The position numbers and the translations under genes were made by a program. The notes below the pieces were generated by a model that saw nothing but the letters and a program-made list of their open reading frames with translations, ran no database searches and was not told where the DNA came from. Positions 48,834 through 56,040 of a stretch of DNA of 64,000 bases are shown in pieces. The stretch's first letter is position 1. Each line of letters begins with the position of its first letter. Source of the DNA: a virus; the IMG/VR virus record IMGVR_UViG_3300044648_000098, positions 1 through 64,000 of that record; one strand, 5' to 3'.

Positions 48834-49915
48834 CCACACCGAAAGAACTGGCGGACAAGGCGAAGCGGCAGGCCGACGACTGCGCTCGCGGCCCCGAGTG
48901 GCCCCTTTGCTCGCCTCAGAACCTGCACGCCACCATCGACCAACTGCAAGCGATGGCCGAGGCGCGGCAGGGCGAGCCGGTGGCGGACGACCTCGCCGCG
49001 AAGCTCTACAAAGCCGAGGGCCAGGTGGCCCGGCTCGCTAACGATCTGGCCGCGTCGCGCAAATGCGTCAGCCGGTGGATCGAATACGGCGTCCGGATCA
49101 CCGAAGCCCTGGGCCACAAGGTGATGTACCCGGACCACCATGTGCGCGAAATCACCGAACTCGTCGCCGCTCGCACCGCTCCGCAGCAACATGCGACTGG
49201 AAGCGGGGAGCCGGTGGCGTCAGTGCTCGGGTTGACTCGCGACGTGAGCGGCATGTGCGTCGTCACCGTCAACGGCCGTGAAGCGATCCGCGATAACGGC
49301 GACATCATCAACCACTACACAGCGATCAGAGAGTTCGCCCCGCCCTCTGCGCAACAGGCGACGGAAGCTGTTGATCCCGAGAATGATCCCCCGGCATGCG
49401 AGCCGTCCGACTGGTCACCTCCTGCCGGGTGGGGTGGTGACGGGTCAGTGGCCGCAATGGCTCGCCGGGCCGCACAACAGGCGACGGGCTCCGGTCAGGT
49501 GCTGACGGATGTGCAGATCATGGGGATCGCGTTCGACGAGCGGTTTCTTGACGGCCCGGACTACATCATTTCCGTGGTGCGCAAAGCCCTCGCAGCGGCC
49601 ACCCAGGCGCAGACCTTCGCCGGGTTCAAGGTGGTTGTGGACCCGAGCATGGAAGCCGACACCATCAAGCTGGTTCCTTTGGAGCCACACCGCATCAAAG
49701 TGTGGGGGCCTTGCTCCGTATGCCGCCACGACCGCATCCCAGGGGAGGGGTGCGCGCGACCCGAGTGCCCAGACGCCGCCCCCACTACGGGCAAGCGCGA
49801 GCCGCTGACGCAACAAGACATCGACGGCATCCTGCACGCGAGCCGGGAAGCTGATGAAGGACCGACAGCGTTGATCCGCCGTGTCGAGCGTGCAATCACC
49901 GGGGAGCAGCGATGA
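48830..49915 (+). CDS. Mosaic early protein (Ea22-like modules)
   Basis: 361 residues built of modules: GEPVADDL near 45, a helical segment, GEPVASVLG, APPSAQQAT near 170, an ATGSGQVLTDVQIMGI block, and a C-terminal part with CSVCRHDRIPGEGCARPECP (possible zinc site) and GKREPLTQQDID. Two DNA stretches are inverted copies of sequence in the minus-strand gene at 30951. Unknown function; gene of the early accessory group. Confidence 0.6.
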   Translation: MTTPKELADKAKRQADDCARGPEWPLCSPQNLHATIDQLQAMAEARQGEPVADDLAAKLYKAEGQVARLANDLAASRKCVSRWIEYGVRITEALGHKVMYPDHHVREITELVAARTAPQQHATGSGEPVASVLGLTRDVSGMCVVTVNGREAIRDNGDIINHYTAIREFAPPSAQQATEAVDPENDPPACEPSDWSPPAGWGGDGSVAAMARRAAQQATGSGQVLTDVQIMGIAFDERFLDGPDYIISVVRKALAAATQAQTFAGFKVVVDPSMEADTIKLVPLEPHRIKVWGPCSVCRHDRIPGEGCARPECPDAAPTTGKREPLTQQDIDGILHASREADEGPTALIRRVERAITGEQR

Positions 49916-50094
49916 GCCTTCAAGCAATGGTGCGTAGTAGCTGGGCGCAAGCTGCCCTCAAGCACGGTCTATGCAAGAACGGGGAAACACCGGAGGAGTA
50001 CGCCGACAGGCGTATCAACGAACTGACACCGGCCGAACTCTTGGAGCGCGTCAGCAACGCCCTGGAAGAGATCGAAGCTCAGAAAGGAACCTGA
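49912..50094 (+). CDS. Small hypothetical protein
   Basis: 60 residues, MSLQAMVRSSWAQAALKHGL then an acidic helix (PAELLERVSNALEEIEAQ). ATGA overlap with the preceding gene. Unknown. Confidence 0.5.
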   Translation: MSLQAMVRSSWAQAALKHGLCKNGETPEEYADRRINELTPAELLERVSNALEEIEAQKGT

Positions 50095-50095
50095 C

Positions 50096-50443
50096 ATGCA
50101 AACCAACCAAACTCCGGAAGCGCTGGCGCAGGCGATCAAAGACGCCGTAGGCGAGTACGCGAACCTGATCCGCATGGGCCACGTCGCTGACGCCATCCCG
50201 GTACTGAGCAAACTCATCGCTGACACCGACCGCCTGCGCGACATGGCGGCCAGCGGGGCGAAGGATGCGGAGCGGCTGGACTGGCTTGAGGCTCGCCGCC
50301 TGGAAGGCATCGCCAAGGGCTACAAGTGGGACAGCTGGAGTTACGACACCGACCGCCCGGTACGTGACCAACTGGAATCCGCCATCACGGCAACGAACCA
50401 ACTCGGCGCCGCCATCGCCGCAACGAAGCGAGGTGGGGCATGA
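50096..50443 (+). CDS. Hypothetical early protein
   Basis: 115 residues, AAAGGAA ribosome site. Two helical segments around a DAERLDWLEARRLEGIA motif of the kind repeated in phage early proteins. Ends in ATGA overlap with the next gene. Unknown. Confidence 0.5.
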   Translation: MQTNQTPEALAQAIKDAVGEYANLIRMGHVADAIPVLSKLIADTDRLRDMAASGAKDAERLDWLEARRLEGIAKGYKWDSWSYDTDRPVRDQLESAITATNQLGAAIAATKRGGA

Positions 50444-50619
50444 CCCCCGCCTTCGAGCAGTTCGCCCGCAGCAAGGGCTGGCCGACCTGGCGCAAGCCTG
50501 ACGGGAAGACGTACATCGACACGCGCGTGCAGTTCGCGTGGGCCGTCTGGGAGTACCTCGGCGAGAACGATGCGCCCGCCGCGCCGCAACAGCCGGCTTC
50601 CTTGGGTGGGGGGGTGTGA
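50440..50619 (+). CDS. Small hypothetical protein
   Basis: 59 residues: MTPAFEQFARSKGWPTWRKP ... YIDTRVQFAWAVWEYL, then a low-complexity end. The F..W..W pattern is frequent in phage early proteins. Overlaps the methyltransferase start by one base. Confidence 0.5.
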   Translation: MTPAFEQFARSKGWPTWRKPDGKTYIDTRVQFAWAVWEYLGENDAPAAPQQPASLGGGV

Positions 50620-51635
50620 TGACTGTGCGAATCCTTCAAGGCGACTGCCGCGAGGTCCTGGCATCCATGCCGGAGTCCTCCGTCCATTGCTGCGTCACCT
50701 CGCCTCCGTACTTCGGCCTGCGGGACTATGGCAACGCTGCCCAGATCGGCCTGGAGCAGACCCCGGCCGAGTACGTCGAGCAGATCGTCGCCGTGTTCCG
50801 CGAAGTGCGGCGCGTGTTGCGAGACGACGGCACGCTGTGGCTGAACCTGGGCGACAGCTACTGCAGCACCGACAAGTGGGGCGGCGGGGGCAACGTAGGG
50901 AAGAACACCGTTGCGCCAGACGGATCTGTCCCGGCCTGGGCGGTGCGGCAGAGGAGGGCGCACTTCGAGGGGATCAAGCCGAAAGACCTGATCGGCATCC
51001 CTTGGCGCGTCGCCTTCGCGCTTCAGGCCGACGGCTGGTATCTGCGCCAAGACATCATCTGGGCAAAACCGAACCCCATGCCGGAGAGCGTGACAGACCG
51101 GTGCACCAAGGCGCACGAGTACGTGTTCCTGCTGAGCAAGTCGGATCGGTACTTCTACGATCTACACGCCATGCAAGAGCCGGCAACCGATAGCACGGCT
51201 GCGCGCTTGGCTCAAGACTTGGAAGGACAGCGAGGAAGCAATCGCGTCCCCGGCAAAACCAACGGCGCGATGAAGGCCGTCAAGGGCCGATCGGTCCGTC
51301 CTGGCGTTGACACAAACGGCGGCGGCCAAGGTGGCGGGACCATGAGCTACCCAGCCCTCACGCGAAATAAGCGCAGTGTCTGGACTATCGCCACGCAACC
51401 ATTCAGCGAGGCGCACTTCGCCACGATGGCGCCGGACCTCGCGGCCACCTGCATCAAAGCTGGCTGCCCGTTCGGGGGCGTCGTGCTCGACCCATTCGGC
51501 GGGGCCGGAACCACCGGCCTGGTCGCCGATGGCCTGCAACGCGACGCGGTGCTGATTGAACTCAATCCCGAGTACATCGACATCGCTCAACGGCGAATCC
51601 GCAACGACGCGCCGCTGTTCGCCGAGGTCGCATGA
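50619..51635 (+). CDS. Beta-class DNA methyltransferase (N4-cytosine or N6-adenine)
   Basis: 338 residues. Catalytic motif IV TSPPYFGLRDY at 27-37 comes first and SAM-binding motif I DPFGGAGTTGLVA at about 291-303 last, the beta-class order. The middle includes WLNLGDSY and an IIWAKPNPMPESV segment; a Gly/Lys-rich stretch near 210-250 may be the target-recognition loop. SPPY is typical of N4-cytosine enzymes. Likely protects phage DNA from restriction. Confidence 0.9.
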   Translation: MTVRILQGDCREVLASMPESSVHCCVTSPPYFGLRDYGNAAQIGLEQTPAEYVEQIVAVFREVRRVLRDDGTLWLNLGDSYCSTDKWGGGGNVGKNTVAPDGSVPAWAVRQRRAHFEGIKPKDLIGIPWRVAFALQADGWYLRQDIIWAKPNPMPESVTDRCTKAHEYVFLLSKSDRYFYDLHAMQEPATDSTAARLAQDLEGQRGSNRVPGKTNGAMKAVKGRSVRPGVDTNGGGQGGGTMSYPALTRNKRSVWTIATQPFSEAHFATMAPDLAATCIKAGCPFGGVVLDPFGGAGTTGLVADGLQRDAVLIELNPEYIDIAQRRIRNDAPLFAEVA

Positions 51636-51769
51636 CCCGCCCCCGCCCGCAAGAGGAACAGGACTGGCGGTCCGAGCGAGATGAAGACGCCGCAGACCGC
51701 GACGTCCCAGTGGACGAATACCCCGGCAGCGATGAGCTGGCCTGGTTGAACAAGGGAGCAAGGAAATGA
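51632..51769 (+). CDS. Small acidic protein
   Basis: 45 residues (MTRPRPQEEQDWRSERDEDA...), overlapping the methyltransferase stop and the next start by ATGA. Highly charged, probably disordered. Unknown. Confidence 0.5.
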   Translation: MTRPRPQEEQDWRSERDEDAADRDVPVDEYPGSDELAWLNKGARK

Positions 51770-52140
51770 GCAAGAGCAACACGAACGACCGGGAACTGCT
51801 GGAGCTTGCGGCGCAGGCGGCGGGCATCAAGTGCGAGTGGCGCGATGGGTGCTTCTGTTACGCCTCAACGCCATATGACGTCGCTTGGAACCCGCTCACC
51901 TACTCGGCGCATGCGCTCGAGCTGGCGGTGAAACTGGGCATTGACATTTCGTTCGGATGCCGTGTCCGGCCGAAGCGAGATGAACCGTACGTCGCGGTCG
52001 ATGTCGACGCGGCCGGTGCGTGGATGGATCTACAGAACGAGCCATTCAACGGCGACCCGCTCGCCGCCACCCGCCGAGCCATCGTCCGAGCCGCCGCCGC
52101 CATCGGCCGCACCGCCCCTGCCGACAGGACTCAAGCATGA
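51766..52140 (+). CDS. Hypothetical early protein (DUF2591-neighbour type)
   Basis: 124 residues: MSKSNTNDRELLELAAQAAG...WNPLTYSAHALELAVKLGIDI. Phage proteins with AA.AAGI...W.P......A..LAV.L.I.I form a common uncharacterised family. Ends in ATGA overlap with the Lar-like gene. Confidence 0.6.
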   Translation: MSKSNTNDRELLELAAQAAGIKCEWRDGCFCYASTPYDVAWNPLTYSAHALELAVKLGIDISFGCRVRPKRDEPYVAVDVDAAGAWMDLQNEPFNGDPLAATRRAIVRAAAAIGRTAPADRTQA

Positions 52141-52367
52141 CCGACGAACTGAAGCCGTGCCCGTGGTGCGGCGCCGGCGATACCCAGCTGCACGAGAACG
52201 GGCGGATGTGGACCGGCCAGGGCAAGAGCGAGCCAACGAGCGTGTCCGTGCGGCACTGGTGCCAGCCGACGCCGGGCCAGCCGTCACGAATGATCGAGCG
52301 CATCGGCCGCGACCGCGAATCGGCAATTGAAGCCTGGAACTGCCGCACCGCCCCTGCCGGCGGCTGA
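52137..52367 (+). CDS. Lar-type restriction alleviation protein
   Basis: 76 residues. LKPCPWCGAGDTQLHEN at the start and ESAIEAWNCR at the end are the two conserved ends of Lar-family zinc proteins, which in Rac prophage reduce type I restriction and enhance modification. One Cys pair at the start and a further Cys each near 42 and 69. Located after the methyltransferase genes, consistent with an anti-restriction group. Confidence 0.85.
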   Translation: MTDELKPCPWCGAGDTQLHENGRMWTGQGKSEPTSVSVRHWCQPTPGQPSRMIERIGRDRESAIEAWNCRTAPAGG

Positions 52368-52383
52368 GAGACTGGAGAAACGA

Positions 52384-52995
52384 ATGAGCATCAAGGAACG
52401 ACCGATCCTGTTCGCCGGCAGCATGGTGCAAGCCCTGCTGGCCGGAGCGAAGACCCAGACGCGGCGGGTCGTGAAGCCGCAGCCGCATGACTCCGTCGAC
52501 GACCATATCGGGGCCATCGAGGTCGGCACCTATCACCCGACCGTCGTTCGCCGAGGGCAGGAGGAGCCTGGTCCGGCAGAGTTCGGCGCGTACTCGGTGG
52601 ACGGCCGGAACACATGGCGGTGCCCATACGGCCAGCCCGGCGACCGCCTATGGGTGCGGGAGACGTTCCGCGGGCCGCTGAACGATGGCAGCTTCGGCTA
52701 TCGCGCGACGCACGACGGCATGTTCACGTGGGAGTCCTACACCTGGAAGCCGAGCATCCACATGCCCCGGGCGGCCGGCCGCATCACCCTGGAGGTGACC
52801 GGCGTCCGCGTCGAGCGGTTGCAGGACATCAGCCGCGGCGACGCAATGGCCGAGGGCTGCCCGTTCCCGAACATGCGCGTCGGCGCCGATCCGCGCAAGT
52901 GGTACGAGGCCCTGTGGGGGGCGATCAACGGCGCGGACAGTTGGGACGCGAACCCGTGGGTGTGGGTCGTGGAGTTCAAGAGGATCACGCCATGA
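52384..52995 (+). CDS. ASCH/YqfB-like phage protein
   Basis: 203 residues. MSIKERPILFAGSMVQALLAGAKTQTRR, PYGQPGDRLWVRETF and a C-terminal NPWVWVVEFKR make the usual long form of the ASCH-like phage proteins ('KTQTRR' family), RNA- or nucleotide-binding by fold similarity. Role in phage biology unknown. AGGAA ribosome site region and separate leader from the Lar-like gene. Confidence 0.75.
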   Translation: MSIKERPILFAGSMVQALLAGAKTQTRRVVKPQPHDSVDDHIGAIEVGTYHPTVVRRGQEEPGPAEFGAYSVDGRNTWRCPYGQPGDRLWVRETFRGPLNDGSFGYRATHDGMFTWESYTWKPSIHMPRAAGRITLEVTGVRVERLQDISRGDAMAEGCPFPNMRVGADPRKWYEALWGAINGADSWDANPWVWVVEFKRITP

Positions 52996-53396
52996 AATAC
53001 AAGACCGCAGAACTTGAGGGCGCGCTGCTGGACCAAGCGGTGGCGCTGGCCGAGGGTTGGGAGCATGACCGACCGCAGGATCTCCAGATGAAGCATGCCG
53101 GCATCGTGCCTGGATGTTCGTACAGCCGAGGATTCAGCCGAGCGATCATCGCCCCCAAGCCGACCGGCCGCATGCAGTTCGGCGCGGCGCCCTACTGGTC
53201 GCCCTCGACTATGTGGCACATCGGCGGGCCGATCATCCAGCGCGAGCGGATCAGCGTCGAGTGCGAGCACCCTGACTGCTGGTACGCGGAGGAGCGCTAC
53301 ACGAAGGCGTCCGGTCGCGGCCCAACGCCCCTCATAGCCGCCATGCGCGCGTCCGTTGCTTCCAAGTTCGGAGAGGAGGTGGAACTGCCATGCTGA
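52992..53396 (+). CDS. NinX-like protein (DUF2591)
   Basis: 134 residues: KYKTAELEGALLDQAVALAEGW ... WSPSTMWHIGGPIIQRE ... LIAAMRASVASKFG is the DUF2591/NinX family. Unknown function, typical of lambdoid nin regions, here found in the rightward operon. ATGA overlap with the ASCH-like gene; it overlaps the excisionase by seven bases. Confidence 0.8.
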   Translation: MKYKTAELEGALLDQAVALAEGWEHDRPQDLQMKHAGIVPGCSYSRGFSRAIIAPKPTGRMQFGAAPYWSPSTMWHIGGPIIQRERISVECEHPDCWYAEERYTKASGRGPTPLIAAMRASVASKFGEEVELPC

Positions 53397-53659
53397 CCCC
53401 CGCCGAACTCGCCGCCGCGCTCCGCGTGAGCGAGCGCACGGTCGCCCGAATGGTCGCCGATGGGTGCCCCAGTATGCTGGTCGGCTCCCGAAGGCGCTTC
53501 GACCTGCCAACCGTCACCGCCTGGACCCAAGAACGAGCCGACTCATGCCCATCCGAAAAGACGCCGAAGGCCGCTACCACGCCGAGGTCTGCGTCAACAA
53601 CCGCCGCCTTCACCGACGCCTGCCGGAAGGTTCAACTGCGGGTGATGCCAAGCGCCTAG
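53390..53659 (+). CDS. xis: Excisionase / DNA-binding directionality factor
   Basis: 89 residues. MLTPAELAAALRVSERTVARMV ... RRRFDLPTVTAW is a winged MerR/excisionase-type helix-turn-helix (1-45). The last 38 residues overlap the integrase gene in another frame by 115 bases. Position just before int supports a role in steering excision. The long overlap may tune relative amounts. Confidence 0.75.
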   Translation: MLTPAELAAALRVSERTVARMVADGCPSMLVGSRRRFDLPTVTAWTQERADSCPSEKTPKAATTPRSASTTAAFTDACRKVQLRVMPSA

Positions 53660-54510
53660 AGGCAGAGCTGCGCCGCGCGCTGCACGCGGTCAAGGACCAG
53701 CCCAAGCGAGCCCCGGTCGTCCCTGGCGACCCGCTGCTCAGCGAACTCATGGCGGACTACACCGAGCGGCATTGCCTCACCCTGCGCAGCCCCGAGACGG
53801 CACAGTTTCACGGCTACCGCATCGGCCGGTGGCTCGAGGGGAAACGGGCGTCGGAGACGCGGCAGGTAGCCGGCGCCATCCGGGACGACCTGCTGAAGGC
53901 GTACGCGCCTGCGACGGTCAACCGAAGCCTTGGGGCGCTCAAGAAGGCGCTGTCGATGGCCTGGGAGCAGGACAAGACTTCGGTCGACTACAGCGGGCTC
54001 ATCAAGCGCATCCCGGAGAACAACCAGCGGACCACGTACCTGAGCCTGGCCGAGGTGCGCGCCCTGACCGACCACGCGAGCGATGCCGTCAAGGCGGCGG
54101 TGTGGATCGCCCTCTACACCGGGTGTAGGCGCGGGGAAGTCTGCAAGCTGCAAGCCGAGGACATTGGACGGGACACCATCCGCATCCAGGCCGGGAACAC
54201 CAAGACCCTGCGCTACCGCGAAGTGCCGATCGTCCCGCCCCTGCGGCCCTGGCTGGAGCAGGTCCCGCTGCCGATCAACTTCGAGGGCCTGAAGACCGGG
54301 TTCCGGCGTGCGCGCGAGGCAGCCGGCATGGAGCATGTCAACTTCCACGACCTGCGCCGCTCGTGCGCAACGATCCTCATCCAGTCCGGCGCCGAGCTCC
54401 ACGTCGTGAGCAAGATCCTCGGACACTCCAGCACGAAGGTGACAGAGTCGCGGTACGCGTTCCTCGATCAAGGTCAGATGGGGGACGCGATGAAGAAGGC
54501 GTTCGGGTGA
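53545..54510 (+). CDS. int: Tyrosine integrase
   Basis: 321 residues from the ATG at 53545. N-terminal arm-binding segment (1-60), SAM-like core-binding domain (about 65-150) and catalytic domain with Arg195 (TGCRRGEV), Lys220, His268-x-x-Arg271 (HDLRR), His294 (LGHSS) and nucleophile Tyr304 (ESRYAF). Recombines attP with a tRNA-Val gene of the host. attP core is 90 bases after the stop. Confidence 0.95.
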   Translation: MPIRKDAEGRYHAEVCVNNRRLHRRLPEGSTAGDAKRLEAELRRALHAVKDQPKRAPVVPGDPLLSELMADYTERHCLTLRSPETAQFHGYRIGRWLEGKRASETRQVAGAIRDDLLKAYAPATVNRSLGALKKALSMAWEQDKTSVDYSGLIKRIPENNQRTTYLSLAEVRALTDHASDAVKAAVWIALYTGCRRGEVCKLQAEDIGRDTIRIQAGNTKTLRYREVPIVPPLRPWLEQVPLPINFEGLKTGFRRAREAAGMEHVNFHDLRRSCATILIQSGAELHVVSKILGHSSTKVTESRYAFLDQGQMGDAMKKAFG

Positions 54511-54520
54511 ATTACACCGA
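54511..54520. repeat. Left arm-type site, ATTACACCGA
   Basis: ATTACACCGA starts in the integrase stop region and has an exact copy in the same orientation at 54729-54738, on the other side of the attP core. Flanking direct repeats of this size are typical integrase arm-binding sites. Confidence 0.55.
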
Positions 54521-54546
54521 GGCTTTACACCAGTGCGAAGCGGGAA

Positions 54547-54580
54547 TAAAAAAAGGACTTAGCGTTTCGGCTAAGTCCTT
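54547..54580 (-). terminator. Intrinsic terminator next to attP
   Basis: AAGGACTTAGC/GCTAAGTCCTT, an 11-bp perfect stem with a 6-base loop, followed on the minus strand by TTTTTATT. It lies 20 bases past the tRNA 3' end, in the tRNA's reading direction, so after integration it would terminate the reconstituted tRNA-Val transcript; on the plus strand it also follows int. Confidence 0.85.
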
Positions 54581-54599
54581 GATTTACAAGCTGAATGCT

Positions 54600-54644
54600 T
54601 GGTGGGTGGTACAGGGATTGAACCTGTGACCCCTGCCGTGTGAA
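54600..54644 (-). other. attP: attP core: 45-base 3' half of tRNA-Val(CAC)
   Basis: On the minus strand these bases read as the 3' part of a tRNA: anticodon loop TTCACAC (anticodon CAC), stem GGCAG, T-arm ACAGG-TTCAATC-CCTGT, acceptor strand ACCACCC, discriminator A and CCA. The 5' half of a tRNA is absent, so it is not a gene but an integration core that would restore the host gene after recombination. int is adjacent. Confidence 0.9.
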
Positions 54645-54655
54645 CGCAAGTGACA

Positions 54656-54699
54656 GCCATTGGCGATCACCGCTCCAGAGGGAAGCGAAGGCCATTGGC
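54656..54699. repeat. Paired GCCATTGGC palindromes near attP
   Basis: GCCATTGGC, itself a dyad around the central T, occurs at 54656-54664 and 54691-54699. Possible excisionase or accessory-factor sites in the P' arm. Confidence 0.4.
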
Positions 54700-54728
54700 A
54701 GCGGAAAACAGCCCCTGGCGGCCAGCGG

Positions 54729-54738
54729 ATTACACCGA
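54729..54738. repeat. Right arm-type site, ATTACACCGA
   Basis: Second exact copy of ATTACACCGA, 85 bases beyond the core (first at 54511-54520). A TTCACCGGTGAA palindrome follows within a few bases. Confidence 0.55.
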
Positions 54739-54774
54739 AATCTTCACCGGTGAAGCGCTGGATAGAATCCCAGC

Positions 54775-55116
54775 ATGCTCGTCGAAGTCGTCGAACTCCG
54801 CGCCACCGGGATGAAGCTCACGCCCGAGGAAGTCGCCGCCGCCACCCGCCACACCGGGAACCTGACCATCACCGCCGACGGCGTGGCCTACCTGCACGCC
54901 GGGGAGCACTACGCCCGCGACCACATCATCCAGCCCATGATCGAGGTGATGGTGGGTCCGATGAAGGGCGACGACTTCATGTTGCGCGGCCGGCAGTACG
55001 TGGCCTACGGGAAGACATCAGCGATGAACCCGCAGGCCTGGTGGTGCCGGAACCTGCGCGGCGACCACATCCCGGCGACCGTGCAGCATCTGCCGCGCCT
55101 CGGGCAAACTATTTAG
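54775..55116 (+). CDS. Hypothetical cargo protein
   Basis: 113 residues. Start MLVEVVELRATGMKLTPEEV; a second ATG is at 54811. The ATG at 54775 has no ribosome site but a TAGAAT -10-like element lies just upstream, so the message may be leaderless. Beta-rich centre, WWCRNLRGDHIP near the end. Not recognised. First gene after attP. Confidence 0.5.
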   Translation: MLVEVVELRATGMKLTPEEVAAATRHTGNLTITADGVAYLHAGEHYARDHIIQPMIEVMVGPMKGDDFMLRGRQYVAYGKTSAMNPQAWWCRNLRGDHIPATVQHLPRLGQTI

Positions 55117-55136
55117 CCCGTGTTACACAATAACTC

Positions 55137-55177
55137 TTGCGTCCATGTTTTCGCTGTATTACATTGAATACATGGAC
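55137..55177 (+). promoter_or_regulatory. Promoter framed by an inverted repeat
   Basis: TTGCGT (55137-55142), 17 bp, TACATT (55160-55165). GTCCATGT at 55141-55148 and ACATGGAC at 55170-55177 form an 8-bp inverted repeat spanning the promoter: a probable operator for the operon starting at 55213. Confidence 0.65.
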
Positions 55178-55212
55178 GGCACGGTGCCGGACAGCAAAGC
55201 GGAAGGTCCTCC

Positions 55213-55491
55213 ATGAACACCACTACCACCGTCGAATACCAGGGGCAGCACCTGACGCTCACCGACATCGACCCACCCAAGAACAATGGCGCCCCCTCGC
55301 CATCTAACGCCAGCCTCTACCTCGTGTTCGTCTCGCGGTACACCGACAACGGCGGCCGGGCGTCCCAACGGTACGTTGTCTGTGGCACATCAAGCGAGGA
55401 CGCCGCGGCCCGCCTGGACGACTCTCGCAAGCCCGATGGCGCCAGCGTAACGGTCGTCCCCATGGACACCTCGGTGCATCAACTCTATTGA
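55213..55491 (+). CDS. Hypothetical cargo protein
   Basis: 92 residues with an AAGGTCC leader. Beta-rich (TTTTVEYQGQHLTLTDID ... YLVFVSRYTDNGG) and VVPMDTSVHQLY at the end. Not recognised. Transcribed from the operator-framed promoter just upstream. Confidence 0.55.
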   Translation: MNTTTTVEYQGQHLTLTDIDPPKNNGAPSPSNASLYLVFVSRYTDNGGRASQRYVVCGTSSEDAAARLDDSRKPDGASVTVVPMDTSVHQLY

Positions 55492-55500
55492 AAGCCAGTC

Positions 55501-55662
55501 ATGCTCACCTGGATTGAACGTATCGTCGACGCCAACACGCGCGAAGAGCTTCAGGCTCTGTCGCTGGAACTGATCGGCCACGGCGACGTTGAGGACGATC
55601 TGGACGAGGCGCGCGAAACGCTCGCGGACTATGCGCGGCTCGCAGGGGTGCTCGATGAGTGA
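55501..55662 (+). CDS. Small acidic hypothetical protein
   Basis: 53 residues: MLTWIERIVDANTREELQAL ... DDLDEARETLADYARL. Strongly acidic helical protein. Overlaps the next gene by 8 bases. Unknown. Confidence 0.5.
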   Translation: MLTWIERIVDANTREELQALSLELIGHGDVEDDLDEARETLADYARLAGVLDE

Positions 55663-55876
55663 CGCCAGCGCACCGAAGCGCCCTCGCGGCCGGCCAAAGG
55701 GCTCAGGCACGGGCCCAATGCTGCCGCCAGAGGAGCGCACTAAGCCGCGCAGCGTGCGCCTCAACGACGCGCGCTGGGAGCGGCTGAAGGCGCTCGGTTC
55801 CGAATGGCTGGCCGAGGTGATCGACGCGGCGGAAATGCCTGCGTCGACTCACTCGGGCGGCGACTCGCAGGCGTAG
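55655..55876 (+). CDS. Small AT-hook / ribbon-helix-like DNA-binding protein
   Basis: 73 residues. KRPRGRPKGSG at the start is an AT-hook; SVRLNDARWERLKALGSEWLAEVID then resembles a ribbon-helix-helix half. A natural candidate to bind the inverted repeat at 55141-55177, but this is inference. Its 3' end overlaps the minus-strand gene at 55849. Confidence 0.6.
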   Translation: MSDASAPKRPRGRPKGSGTGPMLPPEERTKPRSVRLNDARWERLKALGSEWLAEVIDAAEMPASTHSGGDSQA

Positions 55877-56040
55877 ATCTCGGCCGCCTCCTCGGGCGAC
55901 AGGTCGCAAGCCTCTTCCCAGAGGTGCCCCGACACGATCTCGGCAATCTCCGCCGGGGACTTGCCCGGCATCAGCCGGCCGAGCGCCATGGTGGCGCGGT
56001 CCAGCCATTCGGCGCGGTCGCAGTGTGGCGTCAGCCCCAT
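55849..56040 (-). CDS. Small acidic hypothetical protein
   Basis: 63 residues from the ATG at 56040, which overlaps the end of the PEP-CTERM gene; an upstream start at 56064 is possible. MGLTPHCDRAEWLDRATMAL ... EEAAEIYACESPPE, helical and acidic. It seems co-transcribed with the PEP-CTERM gene and could be its partner. Unknown. Confidence 0.5.
   Translation of the reverse strand: MGLTPHCDRAEWLDRATMALGRLMPGKSPAEIAEIVSGHLWEEACDLSPEEAAEIYACESPPE

Noticed and set aside
54600-54644. Complete tRNA-Val gene
   Set aside because: The 5' half with D-arm and first acceptor strand is absent; beyond base 54644 pairing stops.
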